A stretch of 64,000 nt of DNA, from positions 128,239 through 192,238 of the forward strand of contig LFSP01000037.1 of assembly GCA_001513145.1 (NCBI GenBank). Direction: 5' to 3'. Shown piece after piece: positions 33,377 to 42,133 of this stretch. This DNA is from Clostridia bacterium DTU025. GTDB taxonomy: Bacteria; Bacillota; DTU025. How positions within the stretch are numbered: position 1 is the stretch's first letter; each line of letters opens with the position of its first letter. Position numbers and translations under genes: made by a program. A model generated the notes under the pieces. The model saw only the letters and a list, made by a program, of their open reading frames with translations. It was not told the origin of the DNA and searched no databases.

Positions 33377-33397
33377 AAAAAGCGGACATCCGTCCGC
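33377..33397 (-). terminator. Terminator of the tRNA transcript
   Basis: On the minus strand GCGGAC-GGAT-GTCCGC runs into TTTTTGCC, about 20 bases after the second tRNA. Confidence 0.85.
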
Positions 33398-33415
33398 CCC
33401 CAATGCAGGATACTA

Positions 33416-33490
<75 letters not shown>

Positions 33491-33491
33491 A

Positions 33492-33566
33492 TGGCTCCTC
33501 GAGCAGGATTCGAACCTGCGACCCACCGGTTAACAGCCGGTTGCTCTACCGCTGAGCTATCGAGGA
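33492..33566 (-). tRNA. tRNA-Asn (GTT)
   Basis: A complete tRNA with encoded CCA: acceptor TCCTCGA / TCGAGGA, discriminator G, anticodon loop CTGTTAA (GTT) and T arm GCAGGTTCGAATCCTGC. It is transcribed first, one base before the CAT tRNA. Confidence 0.96.
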
Positions 33567-33583
33567 ATCAACTTGCATACTGT

Positions 33584-33613
33584 AATATACTACAACACCG
33601 CTGCGTAGGTCAA
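33584..33613 (-). promoter_or_regulatory. Promoter of the tRNA pair
   Basis: On the minus strand TTGACC (33608-33613) and TATATT (33584-33589) are 18 bases apart, about 18 bases before tRNA-Asn. Confidence 0.75.
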
Positions 33614-33629
33614 TAAGCTTTCACAAATC

Positions 33630-33665
33630 AGACAACCCGGGCTGCCTCAGCTGCCCGGGTTGTCT
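33630..33665 (-). terminator. Hairpin after the uracil permease gene
   Basis: A perfect 13-bp stem, AGACAACCCGGGC with GCCCGGGTTGTCT, and a 10-base loop end about 135 bases after the permease stop. The following GATTTGTG is only a weak T-tract, so termination there is probable rather than certain. Confidence 0.6.
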
Positions 33666-33800
33666 CGCCCAACACAACCGAGAACGGCTTCAAACCGTCT
33701 TGCGTTCTCCGCTCGATGCCAGAGCTTGCGCCAACAACGTCCTCTGGGACGTTCCTGCGCGCACCGGCATCTGCAGCTGGTCCAGCTGCCGCCTCGGTGT

Positions 33801-35120
33801 TTACTCTTCCGCAGCCCCGTTCTGCTTGGGCGGGAAGAACTCGAACACAAGGTTCAGGACAATTCCGAACACGGCCGCCGTGGCTATGGCGGGAAGCTGC
33901 GCGCCGCCCATGGGGATCATGCCGTTGGGGAAGGCGAAGCTTCCGCCGATCCCTATGATCAGTATCGTCGCCGCCACGGCCAGGTTCCGCGCAGAGAAGA
34001 GGTCCACCTTCTCAGACATCATCAACGCCACTCCCTGCACACCGATGACCCCGAACAGGTAGACCGAGACGCCGCCTATCACCGCTGCGGGCACCGAGTT
34101 CACGACCCCTGCCAGCTTGCCGAAGAGCGAGAGCACCATCGCGATCACCGCCGCCAGCCCCAGCACGGGAACGGAGAAGTTGCGGGTGATCGCCATCACA
34201 CTGTTGTTCTCGCCGTAGTTGGTGCCTGCAGGGCCGCCTATCAACCCTGCGATTATGTCGGCCAGCCCGTCGCCGATGAGGTTGCTCCCCAGCAGATCGG
34301 CGATGGGATACGTCTTCTTGCGCCCCAGCTTCTTCGCGAGGTTGTTAACGTACAGGTCGATCTGATACAGATGCGCCGTAGACTCAGGGATGGTCGCTAT
34401 GGCCACAGGCATGATGGCCAGTATGGCCGCAGGGCTCCACTTGGGAAACGTGAAGTGCGGCAGGCTGAACGCGGCAGCCTCAGTGATGGCGCTGTAATCC
34501 ACCGCGCCCGTCACGGCGCTGACCAGGTAGCCCACGCCCACGCCCAGCAGTACCGGAAGCTGCCCCAGCGTTCCGCGGAGGTACACCGAGAAGAGGATGG
34601 TGGCCAGAAGCGTCACTATGGAGAGGGTCCAGTTGCCCGCCGCCTGATCCATGGCGGCTCCAGCCAACGCGATTCCGATGACCACCGCTACGCTGCCGGT
34701 AACCACTGGCGGCAGTACCCGCTCGATCTTGTCGCGCCCACTCTTGTTGATGATCGCGCCCGCCAGAATGGACATTAGCCCCGACGCAACGATGCCGCAC
34801 TGGGCCTGAGAGATGGCGATGTCAGGGGCTATCTCGCCGAAGGCCTTCACGCCGGTGACCGCGGTGACGGCGGCGATGTACGAGAAGCTCGAGCCGTAGT
34901 ACAGCGGGATCCTGCCCTTGGTGACGAGGATGAATCCGAGAGTTGCCAAACCTGAGGCGAAGATCGTGGTGGATACGTGGAATCCGGTGAGTAGCGCCAC
35001 CATCACTGTGGCCGGGAACATGACGACTACCTGCTGAAGCGCGAAAAACACGAGTTTCCAGAATGGAGGGGTGTCATCAGGTAGATAACCGACAAGCTGG
35101 TGGTCCTTAGTGTTCGACAA
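33801..35120 (-). CDS. pyrP: Uracil/xanthine permease (NCS2 family, PyrP/UraA-like)
   Basis: The 439-residue protein is a polytopic NCS2 transporter with about twelve to fourteen hydrophobic segments. It starts with VGYLPDDTPPFWKLVFFALQ, typical of PyrP/UraA, and has GSSFSYIAAVTAV near residue 80 and IAGLIGGPAGTNYGENNSVM near residues 287-306, which includes the Glu of the substrate site. Uracil is the likely substrate because a PyrR-type attenuator precedes the gene. It is a single-gene unit between the secretin island and the tRNAs. Confidence 0.94.
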   Translation of the reverse strand: MSNTKDHQLVGYLPDDTPPFWKLVFFALQQVVVMFPATVMVALLTGFHVSTTIFASGLATLGFILVTKGRIPLYYGSSFSYIAAVTAVTGVKAFGEIAPDIAISQAQCGIVASGLMSILAGAIINKSGRDKIERVLPPVVTGSVAVVIGIALAGAAMDQAAGNWTLSIVTLLATILFSVYLRGTLGQLPVLLGVGVGYLVSAVTGAVDYSAITEAAAFSLPHFTFPKWSPAAILAIMPVAIATIPESTAHLYQIDLYVNNLAKKLGRKKTYPIADLLGSNLIGDGLADIIAGLIGGPAGTNYGENNSVMAITRNFSVPVLGLAAVIAMVLSLFGKLAGVVNSVPAAVIGGVSVYLFGVIGVQGVALMMSEKVDLFSARNLAVAATILIIGIGGSFAFPNGMIPMGGAQLPAIATAAVFGIVLNLVFEFFPPKQNGAAEE

Positions 35121-35163
35121 GGCTGTTTCCCCCTTCGCTTCCGGTTACTCTCGCCGAGGCACG

Positions 35164-35241
35164 AAAAAACACTTCTGTCACGCCGGACAGAAGTGTACAC
35201 GATCGTGCGTCTGACACTCTTTCCGGCCTCACGGGACCGAG
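35164..35241 (-). promoter_or_regulatory. PyrR-type attenuator upstream of pyrP
   Basis: On the minus strand the leader has TCGGTCCCGTGAGGCCGGAA (35220-35239 region), which matches the PyrR-binding anti-antiterminator pattern, followed by an 11-bp intrinsic terminator ACACTTCTGTC / GACAGAAGTGT and TTTTTT at 35164-35196. UMP-bound PyrR should favour termination when pyrimidines are plentiful. Confidence 0.85.
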
Positions 35242-35270
35242 ATTAAAGAGTAACCTGCTTTCTTTCTCGA

Positions 35271-35300
35271 ATCCTACATCCCAACCAGGCAGGATGTCAA
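35271..35300 (-). promoter_or_regulatory. Promoter of the pyrP transcript
   Basis: On the minus strand a perfect TTGACA (35295-35300) and TAGGAT (35271-35276) are 18 bases apart, just before the PyrR site and directly after the S41 peptidase stop codon. Confidence 0.75.
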
Positions 35301-35303
35301 GAG

Positions 35304-36605
35304 TCAGCGCAGATAAATTTCACTCATGTTGATGGCCACCTCAACGGCCTTCTCGAGCACTTCGTCTCGCCCGGCGAGCACTCCCGCCAGTGTGGGCGCA
35401 ACCTCAACGTCAGCCGGAACTCCTCTTCCCTCGATAAGCTCGCCGGTGGTACGGTACTCCCTCCATCTGGAGATCTGATACTTGAAGCCAGCCACCTCAC
35501 GGCTCACGGGGTTCCCGCTTGATCCCGCCGTCGTCTGCCCCACCGTTACGGCCCTTCCCGAATCGTGCAGACCTGCAACGAAGTGCTCTGCCGAGCTGAA
35601 GACCTGCTCGTCGATGCAGAGCACCATCGGACCGCGGAACTGCCACAACCCTCTCGGCGCCACGCTCCGGCGGAACACCGGCGTGAACCAGCCCTTACCC
35701 AGCGTCACCACGCGAAACTGGAACCTGGGAAAGTCCGTGGCCTCGCTGAGGAGCCGCCCGGCACATGCGCCTGCCAGCCGGTCATCGCCGCCGCCGTTGC
35801 CGCGCACGTCGATTATCAGGGCCCGGCAGCCCCTGACGACCTCCATCGCCGCGTCGAACGCCTTCCTGAACTCCTTCGCCGAACCAAGGCCCAGCACCCC
35901 GAAGGAGAACGATGCCAGCCGGATGTACCCGATGTTCCCGTCCAGCACCGCGGCGCCGATCGGGTCGACTTTCCGTCGCGTGCCCGACCTCCGCGCAAGC
36001 CGCACCCGCAGCACGCTTCCGCCTCCGTCCCCCAGCTCCACCTCTACGTCCTGATCCAGCGGACCAGCGAGCAGCGCCCTCGCGGCGATGGCCCTGGCCG
36101 ACCACGGCGTTGACGCAGTCACCCCGCCCTCCAGCTCCCTTAGAAGCTGGCCCGCGTCCATACCGTCGACCCGGAGCACCTCCATCCCCACTGCCACGCC
36201 CAGGCCCTCGGCGTCGGAGCCTTCCGCCACGCCCACCACGACGGGCCTGCCCTCGATCAGGGCCAGCTCCACCGCGGGAGACCCGTGCGAACCGCCCAGA
36301 GGTTGCGGGTACTCATACACGTAGGAGTGCCCGTCCCTGAGCTCCCTCACCATTCCCGCTATGGCCGCGAAGAACTGGCGATCCGACTCCGCCGCCTCGG
36401 CCGCGCCGATGTACACGCGGCCGACCTCGTCCCAGTTCATACCCTTGTCATGGAAGTAACTGTATCTGAGCTTGATGTCTTCCCATATCTGGGTCGCTAT
36501 GGACCGCCTCTCGTCAGCCGCATAGCTGCCGGCGCATGCCACCGGAAAAGCGCATGCTGCAAGCACTGCCGCAGCCACGACCAAGAACACCGTTCTCCGC
36601 ACCAT
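35304..36605 (-). CDS. Exported S41-family serine peptidase (last gene of module A)
   Basis: The 433-residue protein has an N-terminal signal (TVFLVVAAAVLAACAFPVAC) that could be a lipoprotein signal. It is followed by an N-terminal helical part (WEDIKLRYSYFHDKGMNWDE), a PDZ-like region (GLGVAVGMEVLRVDGMDAGQ) near residues 140-160, and a tail-protease core: GYIRLASFSFG, ALIIDVRGNGGGDDRLAG and the nucleophile region DEQVFSSAEHFVAGLHDSGR near residues 337-356. The Lys of CtpA is not evident, and Ser-Ser-Ala-Glu resembles tricorn/IRBP-type S41B enzymes. It follows secretin-like gene A by 20 bases, so processing of exported proteins is a reasonable guess. Confidence 0.88.
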   Translation of the reverse strand: MVRRTVFLVVAAAVLAACAFPVACAGSYAADERRSIATQIWEDIKLRYSYFHDKGMNWDEVGRVYIGAAEAAESDRQFFAAIAGMVRELRDGHSYVYEYPQPLGGSHGSPAVELALIEGRPVVVGVAEGSDAEGLGVAVGMEVLRVDGMDAGQLLRELEGGVTASTPWSARAIAARALLAGPLDQDVEVELGDGGGSVLRVRLARRSGTRRKVDPIGAAVLDGNIGYIRLASFSFGVLGLGSAKEFRKAFDAAMEVVRGCRALIIDVRGNGGGDDRLAGACAGRLLSEATDFPRFQFRVVTLGKGWFTPVFRRSVAPRGLWQFRGPMVLCIDEQVFSSAEHFVAGLHDSGRAVTVGQTTAGSSGNPVSREVAGFKYQISRWREYRTTGELIEGRGVPADVEVAPTLAGVLAGRDEVLEKAVEVAINMSEIYLR

Positions 36606-36625
36606 ATAGGAATCACCCCTGGGCT

Positions 36626-37702
36626 TCAACTCTGCAGCATGGGGATTCGCGGCGGATGTGCGGATTCCTCTATAGAGTCTTCGCTTTCACTGGAGACTGT
36701 CTCCGCCCTCACCAGGAGAGCCGTGCTAGATCGTTCTTCGGCGGTCCCTGTAGAAAAGGCCCCAGCCAAGACGGCGCACCCATCCAGCGTCAGGGCGGTG
36801 GTGCTCACGCGGTGCCTGGTTGTGGACGATACGCCGCCACCGGCCTGCGTCACTTCCGAAAGGTCCGCATCGATGCTCAGCATGATCTGCCCGCCCTCCG
36901 ACACCCTTGGCGTCACCCTCAAGAGCAGAGTGACTGTGGCCCGCAATCCCCCGGGCGTGCCCTCCCCCAAAGGCCGCTCCAGGGTGAGGCTCACCTCCCC
37001 CGCCTCGCCGTCGGTCGCCAGCAGCCTCGCCGTTGTCAGCACCTGGGACCTACCTACGTTGACCATCGCCTCCACGTCTCTGGCAGTGGTGTTCGCCCCG
37101 ACCGGAGTCGGCATCTCCACCAGGGCCACCTCCACCACCACCTGCGCCGGCGGGACGTCGATCCGCTTCAGGAAGGACTTCACTCGCTCCACGGTGCGCC
37201 TGGTGCCGGTGATAACCAGGGAGTTGGCAGCCGGGTTCACCTTCACGCTGGAGGCGAAGTGCTCCGACAGCAGCTTGGCCGCGACCTCCGCCTTGACGTA
37301 AGCGAGCTTCACCACTTCCACGTCGACAAACAGGGAGTACGACGGATTTCTCACGTCAGCCGAGCCGACGATGTAATAGTCGTCCACCTTGACCCATGCG
37401 TATCCCAGGGGCGTGACGATCATATCCAGGGCCCGCTCCAGCGGAACTGCCTTGAGCGTCAACGTCACCCAGCCCTGAACTGACGGCTCAGCCAGGATGC
37501 TGCATCCGGTCTGGGCGGAGATGTAGCGAAGCACGTTCAGGACGTTCTCGTCGTCGAACACATTGCTCACCAAGGGGCCCTCTCGGCCGGCGCCCCACGC
37601 GCTGGACGTCAAGAGTAGCACCAGCGCCATACCCAGCGCCCCGAGCACGGCCGCGCGCCATGCACCGCCCCTCCGCACTCCACAACCTACCTGCCTATCC
37701 AT
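36626..37702 (-). CDS. Secretin-like protein A, lacking the canonical gate motif
   Basis: The 358-residue exported protein has a signal segment (AAVLGALGMALVLLLTSSAW), then an N0/STN domain (NVFDDENVLNVLRYISAQTG ... WVTLTLKAVPLERALDMIVT) in residues 45-110, an N1 domain (VEVVKLAYVKAEVAAKLLSE) in 127-200, and a shortened secretin C domain. The C terminus has HRVSTTALTLDGCAVLAGAF but then ends, without the VPxLGxxPxLGxLF gate/beta-barrel signature present in its paralogue at 42117-43379. The ATG at 37702 overlaps the preceding PapD-like gene by 8 bases. It could be an accessory or degenerate channel subunit. Confidence 0.85.
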   Translation of the reverse strand: MDRQVGCGVRRGGAWRAAVLGALGMALVLLLTSSAWGAGREGPLVSNVFDDENVLNVLRYISAQTGCSILAEPSVQGWVTLTLKAVPLERALDMIVTPLGYAWVKVDDYYIVGSADVRNPSYSLFVDVEVVKLAYVKAEVAAKLLSEHFASSVKVNPAANSLVITGTRRTVERVKSFLKRIDVPPAQVVVEVALVEMPTPVGANTTARDVEAMVNVGRSQVLTTARLLATDGEAGEVSLTLERPLGEGTPGGLRATVTLLLRVTPRVSEGGQIMLSIDADLSEVTQAGGGVSSTTRHRVSTTALTLDGCAVLAGAFSTGTAEERSSTALLVRAETVSSESEDSIEESAHPPRIPMLQS

Positions 37703-39341
37703 TGCTCTCGCCCCCATTCGCCGACTCCACCGTCAGCTCGCCCTCTGCTGTAAGCACGCGGCCCGCCTCGCACTCCACGAGAAACCTCACCTGGTAGCGT
37801 CCGGGCTCTAGGCCGCTGGGCAGCGGCGCCAGCAGCGCGCGAGTCGCCCCGGGCAGCAGCGGTTCCGCCTCATCTGACAGCTCCATCGAGCCCACCATAA
37901 CCCATGACCCTGTACCTTCAGATTCCGCCATCAGCTGAACCGTCGTGCGCGGCCTGAAGTGCGCAGCACCGGTGTTGGCCAGCACGACGCCGGCCACGGT
38001 GCCCGCGGTGGGCCCTGAATCCTCGAACTCCACTCTGCCCAACTCCGCCTCCAAGGGAACGTCCCTTCCCACACACAGGTACACCTGGCTCCCAGTCTGG
38101 ACCGACCACGACTGCCCATCTCCCATAGGCTGCGCGTCCAACAGGATGCTAGCGTAACGCCCGCCCCACTCCCCTTCCGGGATCGAGAGTATCATCTGAA
38201 CCGTCTGCCGGGCGCCAGGCGCAACGGCGAACCTCTCGGGCCACAGCTGAATCCACCCCTCGCAGCTGGGCGCGGACGCCGCCTGGCCGTCAACGGCCAA
38301 GGCCGCCACGCGCACCTCAACCTGTATGGACTGGTCAGAGAGGTTCTCCACCGTCAGCGTCCTCGTGATGGTCGCGCCGGCCATGTAGCTCAGTTCAAGC
38401 TCCGCCGGACTGACCGAAAGAGAGGCGATCGCCGCCATCTGCCCGCCGCCGGCCGTCTCACCTGTCCCACCCACCACCACGTCCCCGACGGAGTCAACCG
38501 TAAACGGCACCCTGGCCGTTGCCCGCCTAGCCCCGCCGTAGCTCACGGAGATATCCGCCACGTAGCCGCCAGGGGCGAGGCCTCTCGGCAGTATCGTGGC
38601 CAAACTCACCGTGGCGCCCGGCAGCACTATGCCCCTGCCTCCCCCGATGGGAGTCTCCAGCAGGCGCCTGCCTGACGCATCGCGCAGCACGAAAGTGCCC
38701 CTGGCGAACACGTGCACCTCCCCCGAGTTCCTCACGCTGGCCTCCAGCGCCATAATATCGGGGCCGTATTGCCTTGCGAACGACGGCCTCTGCTCCGCCC
38801 CCAGCGCCGAGAAGCCCACGATGTCCAGGCGGCTCTGCGTCTGCCGCCCAGGTATCGTCACCTCCACCACCGACATGAGCCTCTGCACCACGGCCGTCGA
38901 CGCCGCGCCGGACTGGTCCGCCCTCGCCTCAGGCTCCAGTTCAAACACCACCGCGGCGTACCGGCCCCCCGATACTCCCCACGGCACCGTAACGGTGGCG
39001 ACGACGGTGTGCACCTCACCGGGGCCTACCTCGGCCCTATCGGCCGAGAGCTGGATGAAGGGCACCGCTGAATACGCCGACCCGCCAGCCTCCGCCAGGC
39101 GGTACTGCCCGTCAGGCCGCTGCTGAATGTCGGCGGCGTAAATCGAACACTCCACGGTCTTGTCTGCGCTGTCGTTCCTCAACATCACTGTGAACTGGCC
39201 AGACGACCCCGGAGCCAACGTCAGTTCCGTCAGCATCGGAGCGAAGCTCACCGTCATCTGGGCGCATGCGCCGCCGCAATTCCCTATTATCACTGCAAGA
39301 CTGACGAGCGCGGCCGAAGTCACCCGTCGCCAAGCTGGCAT
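37695..39341 (-). CDS. PapD/DUF916-like tandem Ig-fold secreted protein A
   Basis: The 548-residue protein has a signal peptide (SAALVSLAVIIGNCGGACAQ) followed by two related halves. Half one starts SFAPMLTELTLAPGSSGQFT and includes a strand pair ending GVSGGRYAAVVFELE; half two starts ASLSVSPAELELSYMAGATI and repeats the layout, ending GEWGGRYASILLDAQ. This Ig-like arrangement with N-D-S and GGRYA motifs resembles PapD-type pilus chaperones and the DUF916 part of WxL proteins; the assignment is by pattern only. It is a paralogue of the 43432-45120 product, and both precede a secretin gene. Confidence 0.75.
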   Translation of the reverse strand: MPAWRRVTSAALVSLAVIIGNCGGACAQMTVSFAPMLTELTLAPGSSGQFTVMLRNDSADKTVECSIYAADIQQRPDGQYRLAEAGGSAYSAVPFIQLSADRAEVGPGEVHTVVATVTVPWGVSGGRYAAVVFELEPEARADQSGAASTAVVQRLMSVVEVTIPGRQTQSRLDIVGFSALGAEQRPSFARQYGPDIMALEASVRNSGEVHVFARGTFVLRDASGRRLLETPIGGGRGIVLPGATVSLATILPRGLAPGGYVADISVSYGGARRATARVPFTVDSVGDVVVGGTGETAGGGQMAAIASLSVSPAELELSYMAGATITRTLTVENLSDQSIQVEVRVAALAVDGQAASAPSCEGWIQLWPERFAVAPGARQTVQMILSIPEGEWGGRYASILLDAQPMGDGQSWSVQTGSQVYLCVGRDVPLEAELGRVEFEDSGPTAGTVAGVVLANTGAAHFRPRTTVQLMAESEGTGSWVMVGSMELSDEAEPLLPGATRALLAPLPSGLEPGRYQVRFLVECEAGRVLTAEGELTVESANGGESNG

Positions 39342-39403
39342 CGAGGCCTTCCCCCTTTTCCGGTGCCGAAAGGGGCAGCCCGCAGACCGCCCCTCCTCCA
39401 CGT

Positions 39404-40099
39404 CTACCGCATCGCCCAGCCGCCGTCATCAGCAACCCAAGGCTGCTGGTTGATAAGGCTCAGGGTGACGGTGGCTGTGTCCTCGTACTCGCCAGAGCTG
39501 TTCCAGACGTCCACGACGATCCTGGTGAACAGCTTGGTGGTCCATCCGGAGTGAAGCACCGCAGAGTCGGCGATGATGTCGTCGCTGTCATTCAGGTCGA
39601 ACGACCTTACCCAACCGTTGTCGATGGCCGCTTCGATGCTCGGACCGTAGCCGTAGTAAGTGTCGATGGTCTGCTTGACACCTCCCGGCGTCAGGCTGGT
39701 CAAGTCTCCAAAGCCCTCATAGTCGATGAGGACAGCGCTGTTACTCTGAATGGTGAAGCTCATGCAGTTGGCAGCGTAGTCCCCAGGCTTGAGCACCCTC
39801 CAGTCCCACCGCGTCCCCGTGACGCTCCAGGTGGACCACTGAGCCAGCGAGGCGTGATTCGTGAAGTCCACCGTCCAGGTGCCCCTGTTGCAGCTACCAG
39901 CGGCGCCTCCACTTCTCCAAACCTGCACGTTGATGCCGACTTCGCACTCCGCCTCAGTCGCCAGCCTTCCGTCCTTCAGTTGCCACGCCTCCACCCGCAC
40001 CGCCCCGGCCGGAAGCGGTGCCCCGGCCAACTGCGCGCTGACCGCGGCAGGGACCAGCAACAGTAACAGAACGCACCATGCAATGATCGCCTTTTTCAC
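39404..40099 (-). CDS. Small secreted protein A1 of the LKPGDYA family
   Basis: The 231-residue protein starts from a GTG with a clear signal peptide (MKKAIIAWCVLLLLLVPAAV ... SAQ). The mature part has GSCNRGTWTVDFTNHASLAQ, then TRWDWRVLKPGDYAANCMSF near residues 96-115 and IDYEGFGDLTSLTPGG, and ends with a conserved VVDVWNSSGEYEDTATVTLS. It is a close paralogue of the neighbour at 40381-41079 and more distantly of two other island proteins. No known family was recognised; the layout is beta-rich, and the two Cys could pair. It precedes PapD-like gene A by 62 bases. Confidence 0.8.
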   Translation of the reverse strand: MKKAIIAWCVLLLLLVPAAVSAQLAGAPLPAGAVRVEAWQLKDGRLATEAECEVGINVQVWRSGGAAGSCNRGTWTVDFTNHASLAQWSTWSVTGTRWDWRVLKPGDYAANCMSFTIQSNSAVLIDYEGFGDLTSLTPGGVKQTIDTYYGYGPSIEAAIDNGWVRSFDLNDSDDIIADSAVLHSGWTTKLFTRIVVDVWNSSGEYEDTATVTLSLINQQPWVADDGGWAMR

Positions 40100-40251
40100 A
40101 GATGATCAGCCCCCAATCAAGGATGAACAGGTAATAATCGCGGAACTGAAGTGCGCTGGAATACGAACATGATCACCTCCTGTGCCAACTCAAAGCTTGT
40201 CCCATCGTTTAGCAGGCTTTGACCGTCTTCTCTCGACAGGCCCAATTAACG

Positions 40252-40290
40252 CAGATACCTGACAGGCGCGAAGGCCATGTCAGGTATCTG
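40252..40290. repeat. 13-bp perfect inverted repeat upstream of protein A1
   Basis: CAGATACCTGACA (40252-40264) is exactly complementary to TGTCAGGTATCTG (40278-40290), with a 13-base loop. It lies between the two small-protein genes, about 150 bases before the A1 start. No T-run follows on the minus strand. Confidence 0.85.
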
Positions 40291-40380
40291 AACGGGCTGT
40301 GCCCGCTTTCGCCCTATGGATTACTATGTGCCTGGGCGGTACACCTCCTGAAAGATTCCGTGCGTTCCAGTGTCACGTCG

Positions 40381-41079
40381 TCACTGCGCCCCGGTCCACC
40401 CTCCGGCATCGGCAACCCACGGCTGCTGGTTCACCAAACTCAGAGTCACCACGGCTGTATCCTCGTACTCCCCTGAGCTGTTCCAGACGTCCACCACGAT
40501 CCTGTTATACAGCTTCGTGCTCCATCCGGTATGCAGCGCAGCCACGTCCCCGATGATGTCGTCACAGTCGTTCAAATCGTACGCCCTTACCCAGCCGTTA
40601 GCCATAGCCGTCACGATGGAATCGCCGTAGCTGTAATAAGTGTCGATAGTCTGCTTTACCCCACCAGGCGAAGTGCGGGTTAGATCGCTGAAGCCCTCGT
40701 AGTCTATGAGGACCGCGTTATTGCTCTGAACCCAGAACCCGATGCAGTCGGTGGCATAGTCGCCTGGCTTCAGCACTCGCCAGTCCCACCTTGTTCCGGT
40801 GACGCTCCAGTTCACCCACTGGGCCAGCGCGGCGTGGACAGTGAACTCCACGGTCCAGCTCGCCCTGTTGCAGCTGCCCACGGCGCCCCCGCTTCTCCAC
40901 GCCCTGGCGTTGGCACCAACCATGGAGTCCGCGAAGAACACCCACTCGCCGTCGTCGAACTCCCAGTGCTCCACCTCCACAGCACCTGCCGGCAACGGTG
41001 AGCCGGGAAGCTGCGCTGCTGCCTCAGCCGAGACCGTTACCACCACCATGACGCACAACAGCAGAACCAGTCTCTTCAT
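40381..41079 (-). CDS. Small secreted protein A2 of the LKPGDYA family
   Basis: The 232-residue protein has a signal peptide (MKRLVLLLCVMVVVTVSAEA) and is a tandem paralogue of protein A1. Shared blocks are GSCNRASWTVEFTVHAALAQ, TRWDWRVLKPGDYATDCIGF, VLIDYEGFSDL and VVDVWNSSGEYEDTAVVTLS. Its ribosome-binding leader is also similar to that of A1. The pair appears to have arisen by duplication including the upstream region. Secretion and beta-sheet structure are likely; function is unknown. Confidence 0.8.
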   Translation of the reverse strand: MKRLVLLLCVMVVVTVSAEAAAQLPGSPLPAGAVEVEHWEFDDGEWVFFADSMVGANARAWRSGGAVGSCNRASWTVEFTVHAALAQWVNWSVTGTRWDWRVLKPGDYATDCIGFWVQSNNAVLIDYEGFSDLTRTSPGGVKQTIDTYYSYGDSIVTAMANGWVRAYDLNDCDDIIGDVAALHTGWSTKLYNRIVVDVWNSSGEYEDTAVVTLSLVNQQPWVADAGGWTGAQ

Positions 41080-41175
41080 TGCACATCAGGCCCCCCAATC
41101 ATGTATGAATGGGCACGTACCACTTCGTCATCAGACTATGGTCGTGGGCCTGAGAATATGTCCACTCAACGGAAA

Positions 41176-41208
41176 CACCTGACGGATCCTACATGACCGA
41201 GTCAGGTG
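41176..41208. repeat. Inverted repeat upstream of protein A2
   Basis: CACCTGAC (41176-41183) and GTCAGGTG (41201-41208) form an 8-bp stem with a 17-base loop, about 100 bases before the A2 start. The core ACCTGAC/GTCAGGT is the same as in the repeat at 40252. Confidence 0.75.
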
Positions 41209-41242
41209 CCTCGCCGCAATCCTATTCAGTCCATCCAGCCCT

Positions 41243-42133
41243 TCAGAACGACGCGCTGGCTCCGATGCAGTGTGCCAACGGCCGGTCGCCGCCGCCCATC
41301 ACAGCGTAATCCAGCGTTGCTCTGCCGGCGTTGAACCCTACGCCGCCAGAGTACGACGCTCGCATCTCTCCCGGCTCGCCATCAAGTATGACTCCCGCCC
41401 TCAGCGCTACCTTCTCCTTGAGCCACAGCTCCGCCCCTGCTGAATACCACCTTTGAGCCTCTTCGCTTGATGACCAAAGATCGTGGACATCCGCCGCGAT
41501 GGTTAACCCTCCAGGAGTCTGCAGGGCTACCCCAACCGAGACTGACGGGCTGAACTCAGTGTCAATCTCACCATCGCCGAAACACGTGGCACTCATGCTG
41601 GATACTTGAGCCCCAATCCGAAACGCCCCGAGTTTCAGCACCGCTCCAGCTTCCGTGGTCAGGACTGGCCGATCGTCGTCCGCTCTGGAGAGCCCGATCC
41701 CCATCCCCACCGACAGCCACTGGCTCACCGCCTTCCCCAGCTGATAGACGCCCCTCATGGCACCCGCACACCCGTTGTCTTTCGGATTACGGCGATAAGT
41801 GAACGCGAATCCGCCTGCCCCCAGTCCGCGGTCAACATCGCGGAGACCTACGAAGGCGGAACTCGGCCCATCACCTGGAACCGCGGCGACGCCGGACAAG
41901 GCTGCTGTCTCGTCCACATCAAACCCGTATGCTGCGGGATTTGTGCATCCAGGCGTTGGTGCGCCGAGCACGCCCACATATGTAAGGCCCATACCCAGGG
42001 CTCTGGCATCACATGTGGCAGGAACTCGTGCGCTTGCGGAAGCCGTGAGAGCCAACATGGTCGCAGCGATCGCCACCAGTAGCCACGGTGTTGACACCTT
42101 GCGGTCGTAAGGAGACCTAGTGCAGGCTGTCAT
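41243..42133 (-). CDS. PorV/FadL-like outer-membrane barrel candidate
   Basis: The 296-residue protein has an N-terminal signal (WLLVAIAATMLALTASASAR), then CDARALGMGLTYVGV and a PxxxNPAAYGF segment typical of PorV/FadL/UPF0164 barrel proteins. It continues as alternating amphipathic strands (VGMGIGLSRADDD, VGVALQTPGGLTIAADVHDL, AELWLKEKVALRAGVILDG) and ends in GASASF with a C-terminal Phe, the usual signal for BAM-type insertion. The start ATG overlaps secretin B and has GGAGG nine bases upstream. Outer-membrane location is inferred. Confidence 0.75.
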   Translation of the reverse strand: MTACTRSPYDRKVSTPWLLVAIAATMLALTASASARVPATCDARALGMGLTYVGVLGAPTPGCTNPAAYGFDVDETAALSGVAAVPGDGPSSAFVGLRDVDRGLGAGGFAFTYRRNPKDNGCAGAMRGVYQLGKAVSQWLSVGMGIGLSRADDDRPVLTTEAGAVLKLGAFRIGAQVSSMSATCFGDGEIDTEFSPSVSVGVALQTPGGLTIAADVHDLWSSSEEAQRWYSAGAELWLKEKVALRAGVILDGEPGEMRASYSGGVGFNAGRATLDYAVMGGGDRPLAHCIGASASF

